From Deltaproteobacteria bacterium (GTDB lineage Bacteria; Myxococcota_C; UBA6777), in assembly GCA_002731275.1 (NCBI GenBank), contig PCBK01000034.1, positions 1-56,062 on the forward strand: a stretch of DNA of 56,062 bases, written 5' to 3'. A model generated the notes under the pieces. That model did not search any database and had not been told where the DNA came from. It saw nothing but the letters and a program-made list of their open reading frames with translations. This document shows positions 44,382 to 53,197 of the stretch, one piece after another (position 1 is the first letter of the stretch; each line of letters starts with the position of its first letter). The translations under genes and the position numbers were made by a program.

Positions 44382-46252
44382 GCGCAGCGCTCCTTTGGTC
44401 TGGGAAGGAGCCTGTTTTGTTCCCAGAGAGAGAGCGCCGCAAGGTTCCAGAGCGTGTGTGTGTCGAGATAGGGGAGCAACGCGTTGATGGCCTTCTTGTG
44501 CAACGTCTCGCTGTGTAGAGGGGAGTCGGAGAGTTCTTTTTGTAGTTGGAGCTTGAGCCGTTGGGAGGCAGGCATTCCAAAGCCTTTTTTGGGTCTGTTG
44601 ATGAAGGCGCGGGGAAATGTTGACTCCAAGTACGTGCGCAAGATCCGCTTCGTGTTGTGGGCTCCCAACCCCGATTGTTTTTGTGAGCAGGGTAAGGACG
44701 CTGCAAATTCGACGATACGATGGTCAAGGAAGGGGACTCTTACCTCTAGGCTGTGGGCCATACTCGTCACATCGACTTTGGTGAGCATTTGTGCTGGGAG
44801 TCCAAAGCGTTGGTCGAGATACAAGTAAGCGTTGATCGGGTCGGAGATCCTCGCGGTCTGTAATTCATCCCGCATCATTTGATAGTACGTCTCGATCGCA
44901 TCGAGTGGTCGCGTATCTTTTGGGAAGAACATCTTCACCTGTGGTTTCATGAGTTGGGCCCGACCAGCGACGTAGCAAGTCGGGAGATCTTGGAGTGCGT
45001 GTTCAAAGATCTCGTGAATGTGTGAGTGGTGATTGACCTTGTGTGTCAGATATTTGGCGATCTTTGCGATGGACACACCGCTCTTGAGAGCTGACGAGGG
45101 AAGACGTCGAAGAGCCGAAGCGATCTGGTGTTTGCGCAGATGGTATCCTGCAAACACTTCATCGCCACCGTCTCCAGAGAGCGCGACGGTGCAATGTTTT
45201 CTGATCTGTTTTGAGATCAAGGCGTTTGGTACAGCGGCTGAGTCTCCAAAAGGTTCGGGAAATTGAGAGAGTGTTTCTGTGAAGTGTTGGAGCGGTGCCT
45301 TCGATATGTGGAGCAAATGGTTGGAGGTCTGTAACCGTTCGGCAGCCTGCTGGGCGTAAGCCGTCTCATCTGCTTCGGGATCGTCAAAGGCCGCCGTGAA
45401 GGTCCGCAATGAGTGGGTGTGTTTGGAGGCGGCTTGTACCACGGCGGTTGAGTCGATACCACCGCTCAAAAAGGCTCCGAGTGGGACGTCTGCTTGTAGA
45501 TGTTGTTGGACAACCTGCTCGAAGAGTTCCGTAAAAGCCTCCAAGTGTTGTTGATTGGTTCGGTGAGTCTGTTGGAACCGCAGCTCCCAGTACGTTTTTT
45601 TCTGGAAGGTGTGAGGGGTGATGAGCGCCATCTCTGCAGGGCGCAGCTTTTGAATCCCTTTGTAGATACTCCACGGGGCAGGGACATGCCCGAGGTGGAG
45701 ATAGAGCGCGAGTGCTTCTTGATCGAGAGTCGGGGGAGTGTTGAGGATCGGTAGCAGCGCACGTGGAGCAGAGGCAAAGCCAACGGAGCTGCCTTCTTGA
45801 AAGAAGTAGAGAGGTTTGATCCCCATGCGATCTCTCGCGAGCAAAAGAGTCTGTCTCTTTTTATCCCAGATCGCGAGGCCAAACATCCCAGCGAGGTGAT
45901 GCAGGACGCGCTCACCCCATTGTGCATACCCGTGGACGATCACCTCTGTGTCTGAGCGTGTCCGAAAGACATGCCCGTGTCCCTCAAGTTGTGTACGAAG
46001 CTCTTTGTGGTTGTAAATTTCGCCGTTGAAAACGACCCAGATATCTTGTGTTTGGTTGGACATGGGCTGATGACCAGCTCCCACGTCGATGATGGATAGT
46101 CGCCGGAAACTGAAAGATAGACCATCATCATCGAGGTGAAAACCAGTGTCGTCAGGACCACGACTGTACATGATATCGGTACATCTTCGAATCTCTTCAA
46201 TCTCTAAACGCTTTTTTTTATCACGAGACCAAAATCCCCATACTCCACACAT
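44378..46252 (-). CDS. asnB: Asparagine synthase (glutamine-hydrolysing) type amidotransferase
   Basis: A 624-residue class II glutamine amidotransferase. The nucleophile is Cys2 (MCGVWGF), followed by RGPDD and NGEIYNH in the glutaminase half. The synthetase half has the PP-loop SGGIDST, SGDGGDEVFAGYH and VDVTSMAHSLEVRVPFLDH. Cluster-borne AsnB homologues usually amidate sugar carboxylates or amino-acid substituents of polysaccharides rather than supply cellular asparagine; that use here is inference from neighbours. AGAGAGG precedes ATG 46252. The downstream glycosyltransferase overlaps by four bases; the family A repeat separates it from wecB upstream. Confidence 0.94.
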   Translation of the reverse strand: MCGVWGFWSRDKKKRLEIEEIRRCTDIMYSRGPDDTGFHLDDDGLSFSFRRLSIIDVGAGHQPMSNQTQDIWVVFNGEIYNHKELRTQLEGHGHVFRTRSDTEVIVHGYAQWGERVLHHLAGMFGLAIWDKKRQTLLLARDRMGIKPLYFFQEGSSVGFASAPRALLPILNTPPTLDQEALALYLHLGHVPAPWSIYKGIQKLRPAEMALITPHTFQKKTYWELRFQQTHRTNQQHLEAFTELFEQVVQQHLQADVPLGAFLSGGIDSTAVVQAASKHTHSLRTFTAAFDDPEADETAYAQQAAERLQTSNHLLHISKAPLQHFTETLSQFPEPFGDSAAVPNALISKQIRKHCTVALSGDGGDEVFAGYHLRKHQIASALRRLPSSALKSGVSIAKIAKYLTHKVNHHSHIHEIFEHALQDLPTCYVAGRAQLMKPQVKMFFPKDTRPLDAIETYYQMMRDELQTARISDPINAYLYLDQRFGLPAQMLTKVDVTSMAHSLEVRVPFLDHRIVEFAASLPCSQKQSGLGAHNTKRILRTYLESTFPRAFINRPKKGFGMPASQRLKLQLQKELSDSPLHSETLHKKAINALLPYLDTHTLWNLAALSLWEQNRLLPRPKERCA

Positions 46253-46310
46253 GGTTACGAACCTCTCTTATGTGAACTCTTCTTTTCCACTTTGCGACGA
46301 TACTCAGCCT

Positions 46311-46420
46311 AGTGGTTCTCTCGCGAAAAGGACATGGAATATTGAGGTCGGACACAAGGACCGACCCTACGGAAGAAATGCAACATCATGCTCATGCGCT
46401 TACTTCGCGAGAGGACCACT
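46311..46420. mobile_element. MITE-like repeat family A, copy 2
   Basis: A 110-bp copy of family A: AGTGGTTCTCTCGCGAA at 46311-46327 and TTCGCGAGAGGACCACT at 46404-46420 (one mismatch between ends). The internal hairpin GGTCGG / CCGACC is perfect here. Its last base is the third base of the wecB stop codon read on the minus strand (TAA, 46422-46420), and its other end is 58 bases from the asnB start. Confidence 0.85.
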
Positions 46421-47514
46421 TATGCGTATCGTTGGTGAATGATCTCGGCGATCCTGTTCGCGGTGTTCCCATCCCACAAGGGAGGTCTTTGTGGAGGAGG
46501 GAGTGTACCGTCTACGACGCGGTTGTATGCGTTGAGGATATCTTGTGTCTGTGTGCCCACGAGTTGGTTACTTCCTATTTCACAGGTGATCGGTCGCTCT
46601 GTGTTCTCGCGCAGCGTGATACAGGGGACTTGGAGATACGTCGTCTCCTCTTGAATACCCCCTGAGTCCGTCAGGACAACTTTTGCCTCGGACATCAAGT
46701 GTAAAAAGTGCAGGTAGTCCTGTGGGGCGATCAGGCGCAACCCCTTCATCTCTTCAATACGTGTTTTGAATGCGCTCTTTTCGAGATTCTTCTTGGTGCG
46801 TGGATGGAGGGGGAACAAGATCGGGATGTCGTTTTGGATCACCTGGAGCGCGTCGAGGATCCGACCAAATGTCTCGGGATGATCGACATTGGAAGGGCGA
46901 TGGAGCGTGAGCAGCGCGTAGGCTCCAGGTTGAAGATCCCACAGTGAGAGAGTTTCGAGCCCTTCGAGCTTTTTCTGTTGCTTGACGAGGGTGTCGATCA
47001 TGACATTTCCTACGAGATGGATGTTCTCTTTGTCTTTTCCCTCTTCGATGAGCTGTGTGACGCCGGATGGTTCGGTGCAAAAAAGTTCATTGCTCAATGC
47101 GTCTGTGACGATTCGGTTGATCTCTTCGGGCATGTGGCGATCGTGGGAGCGGAGTCCTGCTTCGACGTGAAGGACGGGGATGTGCAACTTGGCAGCGACG
47201 AGGCTGCAAGCGACGGTGCTGTTGACGTCACCGACGACGAGGACAGCGCCAGGATTGTGTGTGAGCAGGATCGGCTCGAAGGTCTTCATGATCGCAGCGG
47301 TTTGTTGGGCATGTGTCGCGCTCCCAACACCAAGTGAGATGTCAGGGGCCCGGATACCCAGCGTCTGAAAGAAGGAGTCACTCATCATCTTGTCATAGTG
47401 TTGTCCTGTGTGGACGAGGATCGCTTCGATATCGTCATACGCCTTAAAGGCTTCCAGGATTGGGGCAATTTTGACAAAGTTAGGTCGCGCGCCGACGACA
47501 CAGATGATCTTCAT
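46420..47514 (-). CDS. wecB: UDP-N-acetylglucosamine 2-epimerase (non-hydrolysing)
   Basis: A 364-residue epimerase converting UDP-GlcNAc to UDP-ManNAc for surface polysaccharide. Diagnostic blocks are GARPNFVKIAPIL, HTGQHYDKMMSDSFF, VEAGLRSHDRHMPEEINR, LLTLHRPSNVD and the late DSGGIQEETTYL active-site segment. Length is typical. ATG 47514 overlaps the upstream glycosyltransferase stop by four bases, with GGAGAC upstream. The stop codon coincides with the edge of repeat A. No WecC-type UDP-ManNAc dehydrogenase is obvious nearby, so the product sugar may be ManNAc itself or be processed by the Gfo-type enzymes. Confidence 0.95.
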   Translation of the reverse strand: MKIICVVGARPNFVKIAPILEAFKAYDDIEAILVHTGQHYDKMMSDSFFQTLGIRAPDISLGVGSATHAQQTAAIMKTFEPILLTHNPGAVLVVGDVNSTVACSLVAAKLHIPVLHVEAGLRSHDRHMPEEINRIVTDALSNELFCTEPSGVTQLIEEGKDKENIHLVGNVMIDTLVKQQKKLEGLETLSLWDLQPGAYALLTLHRPSNVDHPETFGRILDALQVIQNDIPILFPLHPRTKKNLEKSAFKTRIEEMKGLRLIAPQDYLHFLHLMSEAKVVLTDSGGIQEETTYLQVPCITLRENTERPITCEIGSNQLVGTQTQDILNAYNRVVDGTLPPPQRPPLWDGNTANRIAEIIHQRYA

Positions 47515-48791
47515 GGGGCTGTCTCCACTCGTTGGGATCGTTGGTTTGTTCGTTTCTTTTTCGTCTCTCCAGTGATCTCAGACAGCAGGCGCAGATAGGT
47601 GTGAGCGAGTGTGTCTCTGTTGTAGTGCGCTTGCATGTATTGTCTGCCTTGGATGCCATATTGTGTTCGACGCGCTGGTTGTGCTTCTAATTGCAGGAGC
47701 GCATCGACAAGCTCTTCTGCATTTTCAGGTTCGATACAGAGGCCCGCTTGTGCATCTTCCAGGAGCCTGGCACTTTCACCTTCTACGCCTAAAATAATCG
47801 GCCTCTGCATACCCGCAGCTTCGAAGATCTTCGAGGGCAATACTGTTCGGAAGAGGTCTGTTTTTTTCAGATGTACCAGGCTGACATCGCTGATGGAGAG
47901 AACGTCAGGTATATATTTCTTCTCGATCAGACCCGTAAATATCACGCTCTCTAATTTTTTTTCTTTGGCTTGCTGTTGAAGCGCAACTCTTTGTGCACCG
48001 TCTCCCACGAGCAAGAAGGCGATATCATCCCGTCCTTGCTCGCGCAATTGCGCCGCACTCTCAAGCACGACCTGAAGCCCACAGGCCATGCCAATGGTCC
48101 CAACGTAGCTACAGACAAAGGGTTGCGTGATACCCCATCTTTGCTTGAGCTGTGTTGCAGGTGGGCGAGGGGTAAAGACGTCGAGGTCCACTCCATTTGG
48201 GATCACGGAGAGCTTATCTTCTGGGACGCCCTTTTTCAGAAGTTCTTTTTTGTAACCCGCTCCCACTGTGACGATATGATCTGCGCGGTGGTACATCCAG
48301 TCTTCGAGTACGTAAAGGGCTTTCAACAGAACGGTGTCATTCATCGCGCCGACAGCTTTGATCGAGTCGGGCCATAGATCGCGTATTTCGAGGATCAGCG
48401 GAACATCGTGCCAGAGTTTGCTGAAGACACCTGCCCAGCCGCAAAAGAATTGTGGTGAGGTCGCGATCATCACGTCAGGTCTTGTGCAGCCAAGGCTTCC
48501 TATCAGTGCGCTGGCCATGTACGAGGTGAAGTTGAGCACCCTGCGCAGGAAGCCTTTGTTTGGCGCGACGTAGGTCCAGACCCTGATCACCTTGATGCCC
48601 TCGATCTCTTCGACCTGATAGGGGAGGTTGTTGTATCCTTTGTAGATGACACCGTGGGGACTGTTGGGGACACCTGTGATCACTGTGACATCATGTCCCG
48701 CAGCGCTCCAGCGTCGGCAGTTCTCGAAGGTTCTCGTTGCAGGAGCGTTTCCTTCGGGCGGAAAATAGTGTGTGAAAAAGAGGATCTTCAC
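47511..48791 (-). CDS. WbuB-like GT4 glycosyltransferase
   Basis: A 426-residue glycosyltransferase of the GT4 WbuB/FnlB-neighbour type. The start HYFPPEGNAPATRTFENCRRW is typical, as is EIRDLWPDSIKAVGAM. The donor-side blocks are PNGVDLDVF, YVGTIGMACGLQVVLE and LPSKIFEAAGMQRPIILGV. WbuB enzymes in O-antigen loci commonly add amino sugars early in the repeat unit. The start is GTG 48791, one base after the heparinase-like stop. It overlaps wecB by four bases, giving tight coupling. Confidence 0.93.
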   Translation of the reverse strand: MKILFFTHYFPPEGNAPATRTFENCRRWSAAGHDVTVITGVPNSPHGVIYKGYNNLPYQVEEIEGIKVIRVWTYVAPNKGFLRRVLNFTSYMASALIGSLGCTRPDVMIATSPQFFCGWAGVFSKLWHDVPLILEIRDLWPDSIKAVGAMNDTVLLKALYVLEDWMYHRADHIVTVGAGYKKELLKKGVPEDKLSVIPNGVDLDVFTPRPPATQLKQRWGITQPFVCSYVGTIGMACGLQVVLESAAQLREQGRDDIAFLLVGDGAQRVALQQQAKEKKLESVIFTGLIEKKYIPDVLSISDVSLVHLKKTDLFRTVLPSKIFEAAGMQRPIILGVEGESARLLEDAQAGLCIEPENAEELVDALLQLEAQPARRTQYGIQGRQYMQAHYNRDTLAHTYLRLLSEITGETKKKRTNQRSQRVETAP

Positions 48792-48792
48792 G

Positions 48793-50478
48793 TCATGACT
48801 CCCACGTGATCTTGTATCCCATATCGAGCTGCGTCCCTTCTGCTCGAAATCTGAGCGCTGTGTTGGGTTGTGATACGGAGAACTGGGGAAAGTATTGTGT
48901 TTCTTGTGCGTCTCTCGTCATGTCGAGCGTTCCGTGTCCAAAGAACTCGATACGGAGGGTCTGTTTGTGGGTCGTTAACAGAGCTGTTTGTTCGTCGAGC
49001 AGTTGGACAAAGACGGAGGGGTGGAGGTGGATGCGCGATATTGCAGTGATCGACGCACGTGCGCTGAGCTGATCATGGACTCGAAAGGAACGTTCGCCTG
49101 ACCACACAAATTGTCTCGTATGTCGCACCTGTTTTCCTTGCAACCTCATGTACCCATCGTGAGAGGCTCGCAAGGAGAAGCGCGTCTGCTCTGGTGACCA
49201 AGTGGTCCCTAGTATACGGGCTCTTCGTCCGACTCGAAAGCTCCCCCAAAACTCACATTGATCTGAATGTTCGACCTCGACGGTGTTGTGCGCGCGTGTT
49301 GAGCGACTGTATCTTCGGTGTTCTGTGTCTTCGTAGTCAAATACGCCGCTGTCGACGATGATACGTTGACCTTTGAGGGATAACTCGTAGGAGAAGATGT
49401 CACCATGGGCGTGCCCAGGTATGTAATCGGGCCCGATAGGGCCGGCATCACAGATGATCGCGTCGCCATCTTTTGTGTGCGCGCCAAAGTAGCCTGCATC
49501 AGGAAGAGACCACACACCGGTCGTGGGTTGGGTGTGGATGTGTAGAGCCTGTGCGTACTGCGTGAGCTGTTGGGGGCCTGGGTAGATCCCGATCGCGCTA
49601 TCGTTGAGTAAGGCAATATCCCCGTCTGGGTGTGCCGTCTTGTGCATGGCGTCGAGCATATTGGGGAGCAGTTGTTTGATGTGCTTCTTGGCTTCTGGGC
49701 GGCCTTGTTGGGCGAGGAGCAGGCTCAAATAAACGACGCGCAGATGGTACATGGGGGAGCGCTCAAAGTGCATCCCATCTGTGAGGATTTGTTCTGATAA
49801 CTCGCGCTTGAGGAGTGTATACCCGATGCGATACCAGCGCGCGCCGTGTTCACCGCGAAACAGGCTCCCAAGGAGTGTCAGCGCGAAGGCATTCTCCAAC
49901 AGGTGGTTTCCCATCAGGTGGTATTCGAGATGGTAACACAGCCAGTCTGCTTGCTCTTTGATGCTCAACCACAGCTTCTCGTAGAAGGCCTTTTCAGTGG
50001 ATTGGACGTTGTACATGGAGAGAAAGACACCACACCAATTCATGAGCCGAAGGGACGTTGGGTAAGGATCCCATGCGATATGTTCGGGCTGTCGTTTGGC
50101 AAAGTCCATCCAATCTTCTGTCACGAGGATGGCTTGCTCAGGTTCAAGTGACCACAACCAATCGAAGTAATGTTGGTTGTATTGCCATAACATCGGTGCT
50201 TCTGATTGTTGCCATATTGGCGGCCATTGGACGTGACGTGTCCTGTTGATAAAGGTCATGTACCCGTGGCGAATGCGGCTGTGTTGGTGTGTGTCGAGGA
50301 GAGGACAGAACCAGCCGGGCGTGACATGGCATCGTTCGCTGTGGGCGGCACTGCTCGTCTGTTGTCTGAGCCAGGGGCGCCAAAGTGAACGGGCTCTCAT
50401 CCAGAGCTGTCCGGCGATTTGTGCTGGACGAAGATGGGAGAGTGTGTGCATGTAGAGGGAGCTTCTTTCGAGCATCAT
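48793..50478 (-). CDS. Heparinase II/III-fold polysaccharide lyase-like protein
   Basis: A 561-residue protein. The N-terminal ~300 residues form an alpha-barrel (NQHYFDWLWSL, HLMGNHLLENAFALTLLGSLF). The C-terminal half is the heparinase II/III beta-sandwich with GPDYIPGHAHGDIFSYELS, whose His pair and the Tyr-rich RRYSRSTRAHNTVEV segment fit the catalytic groove. Such proteins in polysaccharide clusters may cleave or trim uronate-containing chains, or act as uronate-type modifying enzymes. No signal peptide is convincing, which is odd for a lyase acting on exported polymer. Adjacent ATGs at 50478 and 50475 follow a weak GAGG. It is 12 bases behind the bi-domain dehydrogenase. Confidence 0.88.
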   Translation of the reverse strand: MMLERSSLYMHTLSHLRPAQIAGQLWMRARSLWRPWLRQQTSSAAHSERCHVTPGWFCPLLDTHQHSRIRHGYMTFINRTRHVQWPPIWQQSEAPMLWQYNQHYFDWLWSLEPEQAILVTEDWMDFAKRQPEHIAWDPYPTSLRLMNWCGVFLSMYNVQSTEKAFYEKLWLSIKEQADWLCYHLEYHLMGNHLLENAFALTLLGSLFRGEHGARWYRIGYTLLKRELSEQILTDGMHFERSPMYHLRVVYLSLLLAQQGRPEAKKHIKQLLPNMLDAMHKTAHPDGDIALLNDSAIGIYPGPQQLTQYAQALHIHTQPTTGVWSLPDAGYFGAHTKDGDAIICDAGPIGPDYIPGHAHGDIFSYELSLKGQRIIVDSGVFDYEDTEHRRYSRSTRAHNTVEVEHSDQCEFWGSFRVGRRARILGTTWSPEQTRFSLRASHDGYMRLQGKQVRHTRQFVWSGERSFRVHDQLSARASITAISRIHLHPSVFVQLLDEQTALLTTHKQTLRIEFFGHGTLDMTRDAQETQYFPQFSVSQPNTALRFRAEGTQLDMGYKITWES

Positions 50479-50490
50479 GTCGATCTAACC

Positions 50491-52710
50491 TCAAGGATGA
50501 AGGGGGCTGTATGGCTCTGTTTCTGTACGCTGTGTATGTGTTGGCGTCGTCATCTCTGGTATCGTGAGCGTTTGCGCGATGTCGATGAATCGACGTTCTT
50601 TTGCGGATTGGAGGGCTGCGAAACTAGCGCGGGTGACATTGACGAGCTGTGGTAGGGGGATGGGCGATGTCCCTCCTCTTTGGAGGACCTGAACGAAGGC
50701 TTGAAGTTCTTCTTTGTGACCTTTTTCCTGTTTGAGGGTCCGAAGAGTACGGAAAGACGGAACACCATACGCCTTCGTTTTGCGAAAGTTGTCCATCTTG
50801 ATCACCTTTTGGTCGAAAAAGAGTTCGAGTTGTTCTTTAGGGAAGAGTTTACTGCCGTTTGAGAAGTAGTGGAGCGTCCCAATGGAACCGTCAGCCATGT
50901 GGAGATTGATGGACATTTTGTCTTCTCTCAGCTCCGCACCGTCACCGATCATCATGGCGGAGACACAAGTGATTGGGCTGTCTGCGAGATAGGTCATCAG
51001 ATCGATGAAGTGACAGGCTTCACCGATGATTCTGCCTCCTCCTCTGTTGGGATCTTGTGTCCAGTGATCCGAAGGGATATGGCCGGCGTTGACGGTTATT
51101 TGCATACAGAGCGCACCTTTCCGATGTCGAAGGGCTTGTTTGATGCGTTGTGTGTGTGGGCTGAATCGGCGGTTAAATCCAACCATCACGATCTGCTGTG
51201 GTGCTGCGAGCGCGTGTTGGACGACCTCTTGAAGTTCTTGTTCGTTGAGCGCGAGTGGTTTCTCGACAAAGACGTGCTTGCCTGCTGACAGAGCGCCACA
51301 GACCTGTTTTGCGTGTGCGTGATGACCGGTCGCGTAGAGGATCGCGTCGACATATGGATCGTGTAAGAGCGCGTCTGGATCTGTCATCGCCCTGCAAGCC
51401 TTGAATTTGCGCGCGGCGTGTTGTGCTGTGTGTGACTTGCTGTCGACGACGGCGTCGAGTTGGGCGGTCGTTTTTTGTAACTCTGGGAGCAACACGCCGA
51501 GCGCAAATTGTCCGGCACCGACGAGGCTGATACGAGTGGTTTCTCGGCCTGCTGCTTGTGCGTGTGCTGGGTAGAGGAGCTCTGGTGTCTCTGCTGTCGT
51601 CTCTTGAGGGTAGGTAAGCAGCATACCGAGCGCATCGGATGCATGACGTAGCTGTTTGTAAGCGTCTTCGGCTTTGTGGATATCGTAACGGTGTGTGATC
51701 AGAGGGTTGAGTTTGAGCTGTCCTTTTGCCATCGAGGCGAGGATCGCCTCAAAGTTTCTTTGCTCTGTCCAGCGAACGTGTCCGAGTGGGTAGTCCTGTC
51801 CTTGTAGTTCGTAGGCGTCATCGTAACGACCTGGACCGTATGAGCAAGATACCTGGAAGGTGAGCTCCTTTTCGTAGAAGTCACTTCGTTGGAGGGAGAG
51901 TCCTACAGCCCCAACGAGGATAATGCGACCTCTCTTTCGACAAGCGGACGCTGCCTGGTGTACGATTTCGTCGGTCTCTGCGGAGGCTGTGATCATAACG
52001 CCGTCGACACCGTGCGCTTGTGTGAGTAAGTGTGCGGTCGTCACCGGATCTTCTTCTTCGCCGATGTTGACGGTATGTGCGCCGAAGGTCGCTGCGAGCT
52101 TGAGACGATCTTTGTGCAGATCCACCGCGATGACTTCACATCCATTGGCTCGGAGCAGTTGGACTGTCAACAGCCCCAGCAGCCCAACACCAAAGACCAT
52201 GAAGGTCTCTCCAAATGTAGGCTGCGCGAGCCGTAGACCTTGTAAGGCGATGCTTCCGAGTGTCGTAAAGGCAGCTTGTTCATCGCTCACGTGTTCGGGG
52301 ATTTTTGCGATGAGGTGACGTGGAACACAGACGAACTCTGCATGGTGTCCGTTGCTCGCGACGCGATCTCCTACCTCTATATCCGTGACCCCTTCACCAA
52401 CCTGCACGACGACACCTGCGTTGGAGTAACCTAATGGAAGGGGTTGATCGAGCTTTCTAAGGACGGCTTCTGCTGTGCGAAGAACGCCATCTGTTTGTAG
52501 TTTGGCGAGGACCTGCTTGACTTTTTCTGGTTGTGAGCGGGCTTTTTCGAGCAGGTTGGCGTTGCCAAAGTTGACGAGCATACGCTCTGTCCCTGCTGAT
52601 ATAAGGGAGACACGAGTCTTGATTAAGACACATCCTTTTTTGAGGCGTGGGGTAGGGACATCAGCGACTTCGAGCTGACCATGGCGCAAGTGTTGAAGGA
52701 CCTGTTTCAT
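50491..52710 (-). CDS. Bi-domain oxidoreductase: zinc-type alcohol dehydrogenase fused to Gfo/Idh/MocA
   Basis: A 739-residue fusion. Residues ~1-355 are a medium-chain dehydrogenase (VSLISAGTERMLV, LGYSNAGVVVQVG, GVGLLGLLTVQLLRANGCEVIAVD). The classical catalytic zinc Cys at the usual position is not evident. Residues ~385-720 are a Gfo/Idh/MocA unit with VGAGQFALGVLLPEL, EKPLALNEQELQEV and GGGRIIGEACHFIDL. This fusion recurs in exopolysaccharide loci next to heparinase-fold proteins; its reaction is not established. GGAGAC six bases before ATG 52710 fixes the start; upstream in-frame sequence is AT-rich non-coding. It is the first gene of the long left-reading operon. Confidence 0.9.
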   Translation of the reverse strand: MKQVLQHLRHGQLEVADVPTPRLKKGCVLIKTRVSLISAGTERMLVNFGNANLLEKARSQPEKVKQVLAKLQTDGVLRTAEAVLRKLDQPLPLGYSNAGVVVQVGEGVTDIEVGDRVASNGHHAEFVCVPRHLIAKIPEHVSDEQAAFTTLGSIALQGLRLAQPTFGETFMVFGVGLLGLLTVQLLRANGCEVIAVDLHKDRLKLAATFGAHTVNIGEEEDPVTTAHLLTQAHGVDGVMITASAETDEIVHQAASACRKRGRIILVGAVGLSLQRSDFYEKELTFQVSCSYGPGRYDDAYELQGQDYPLGHVRWTEQRNFEAILASMAKGQLKLNPLITHRYDIHKAEDAYKQLRHASDALGMLLTYPQETTAETPELLYPAHAQAAGRETTRISLVGAGQFALGVLLPELQKTTAQLDAVVDSKSHTAQHAARKFKACRAMTDPDALLHDPYVDAILYATGHHAHAKQVCGALSAGKHVFVEKPLALNEQELQEVVQHALAAPQQIVMVGFNRRFSPHTQRIKQALRHRKGALCMQITVNAGHIPSDHWTQDPNRGGGRIIGEACHFIDLMTYLADSPITCVSAMMIGDGAELREDKMSINLHMADGSIGTLHYFSNGSKLFPKEQLELFFDQKVIKMDNFRKTKAYGVPSFRTLRTLKQEKGHKEELQAFVQVLQRGGTSPIPLPQLVNVTRASFAALQSAKERRFIDIAQTLTIPEMTTPTHTQRTETEPYSPLHP

Positions 52711-53197
52711 CAAAAGTCTCCAATATGTGTTCGGCCATATGTTTGGCTTGGATTGTTGTAAGAATAAGTAGCAACCTGCAAAAGGCACCCATATGTGTCG
52801 TGCTGTTGTATACTCTTCGATAGGTATTACTTGGGATGTCGAAAAAGTGCACAGGTTCATCTTAAATAAAATTAAATGCATGTTTAAATGTTCGTAATGT
52901 ATTGTGTTTTGGGTTTGTGTTGAATTTTTTTGTGTATCAAGTGTACTTTTTGGGGGGGTTCTCTGTACTACATGGTAGCAGATAGACTTACATAGGTTTG
53001 TGGGGAGATGAGAGAAAAAGATGTACCGGGTAAGGATAGGCATATCTTGCGTCTTGGTGACATGTCTCTATAGGTGCATCTTTTTAGGTCGTTGAGAAAA
53101 ATCATATACTGGATCTAAACGAACATTTTATAGATCTTGCGATGGATTGGTGCATCTTGTGCCAGCCTTTGTGAGGCGAAAAGAGTTGGATAAGACA
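52711..53197. promoter_or_regulatory. AT-rich divergent promoter region of the polysaccharide cluster
   Basis: A 487-base gap between the left-reading operon and the right-reading wecA-like gene, much richer in A/T than its surroundings (for example 52860-52945). It must carry at least two promoters and probably operator sites. I cannot pick -35/-10 pairs with confidence and see no gene in it. Confidence 0.55.

Noticed and set aside
52970-52985. Possible ops/JUMPStart element upstream of the wecA-like gene
   Set aside because: Only GGTAGC matches; the rest of the RfaH recruitment consensus is missing.
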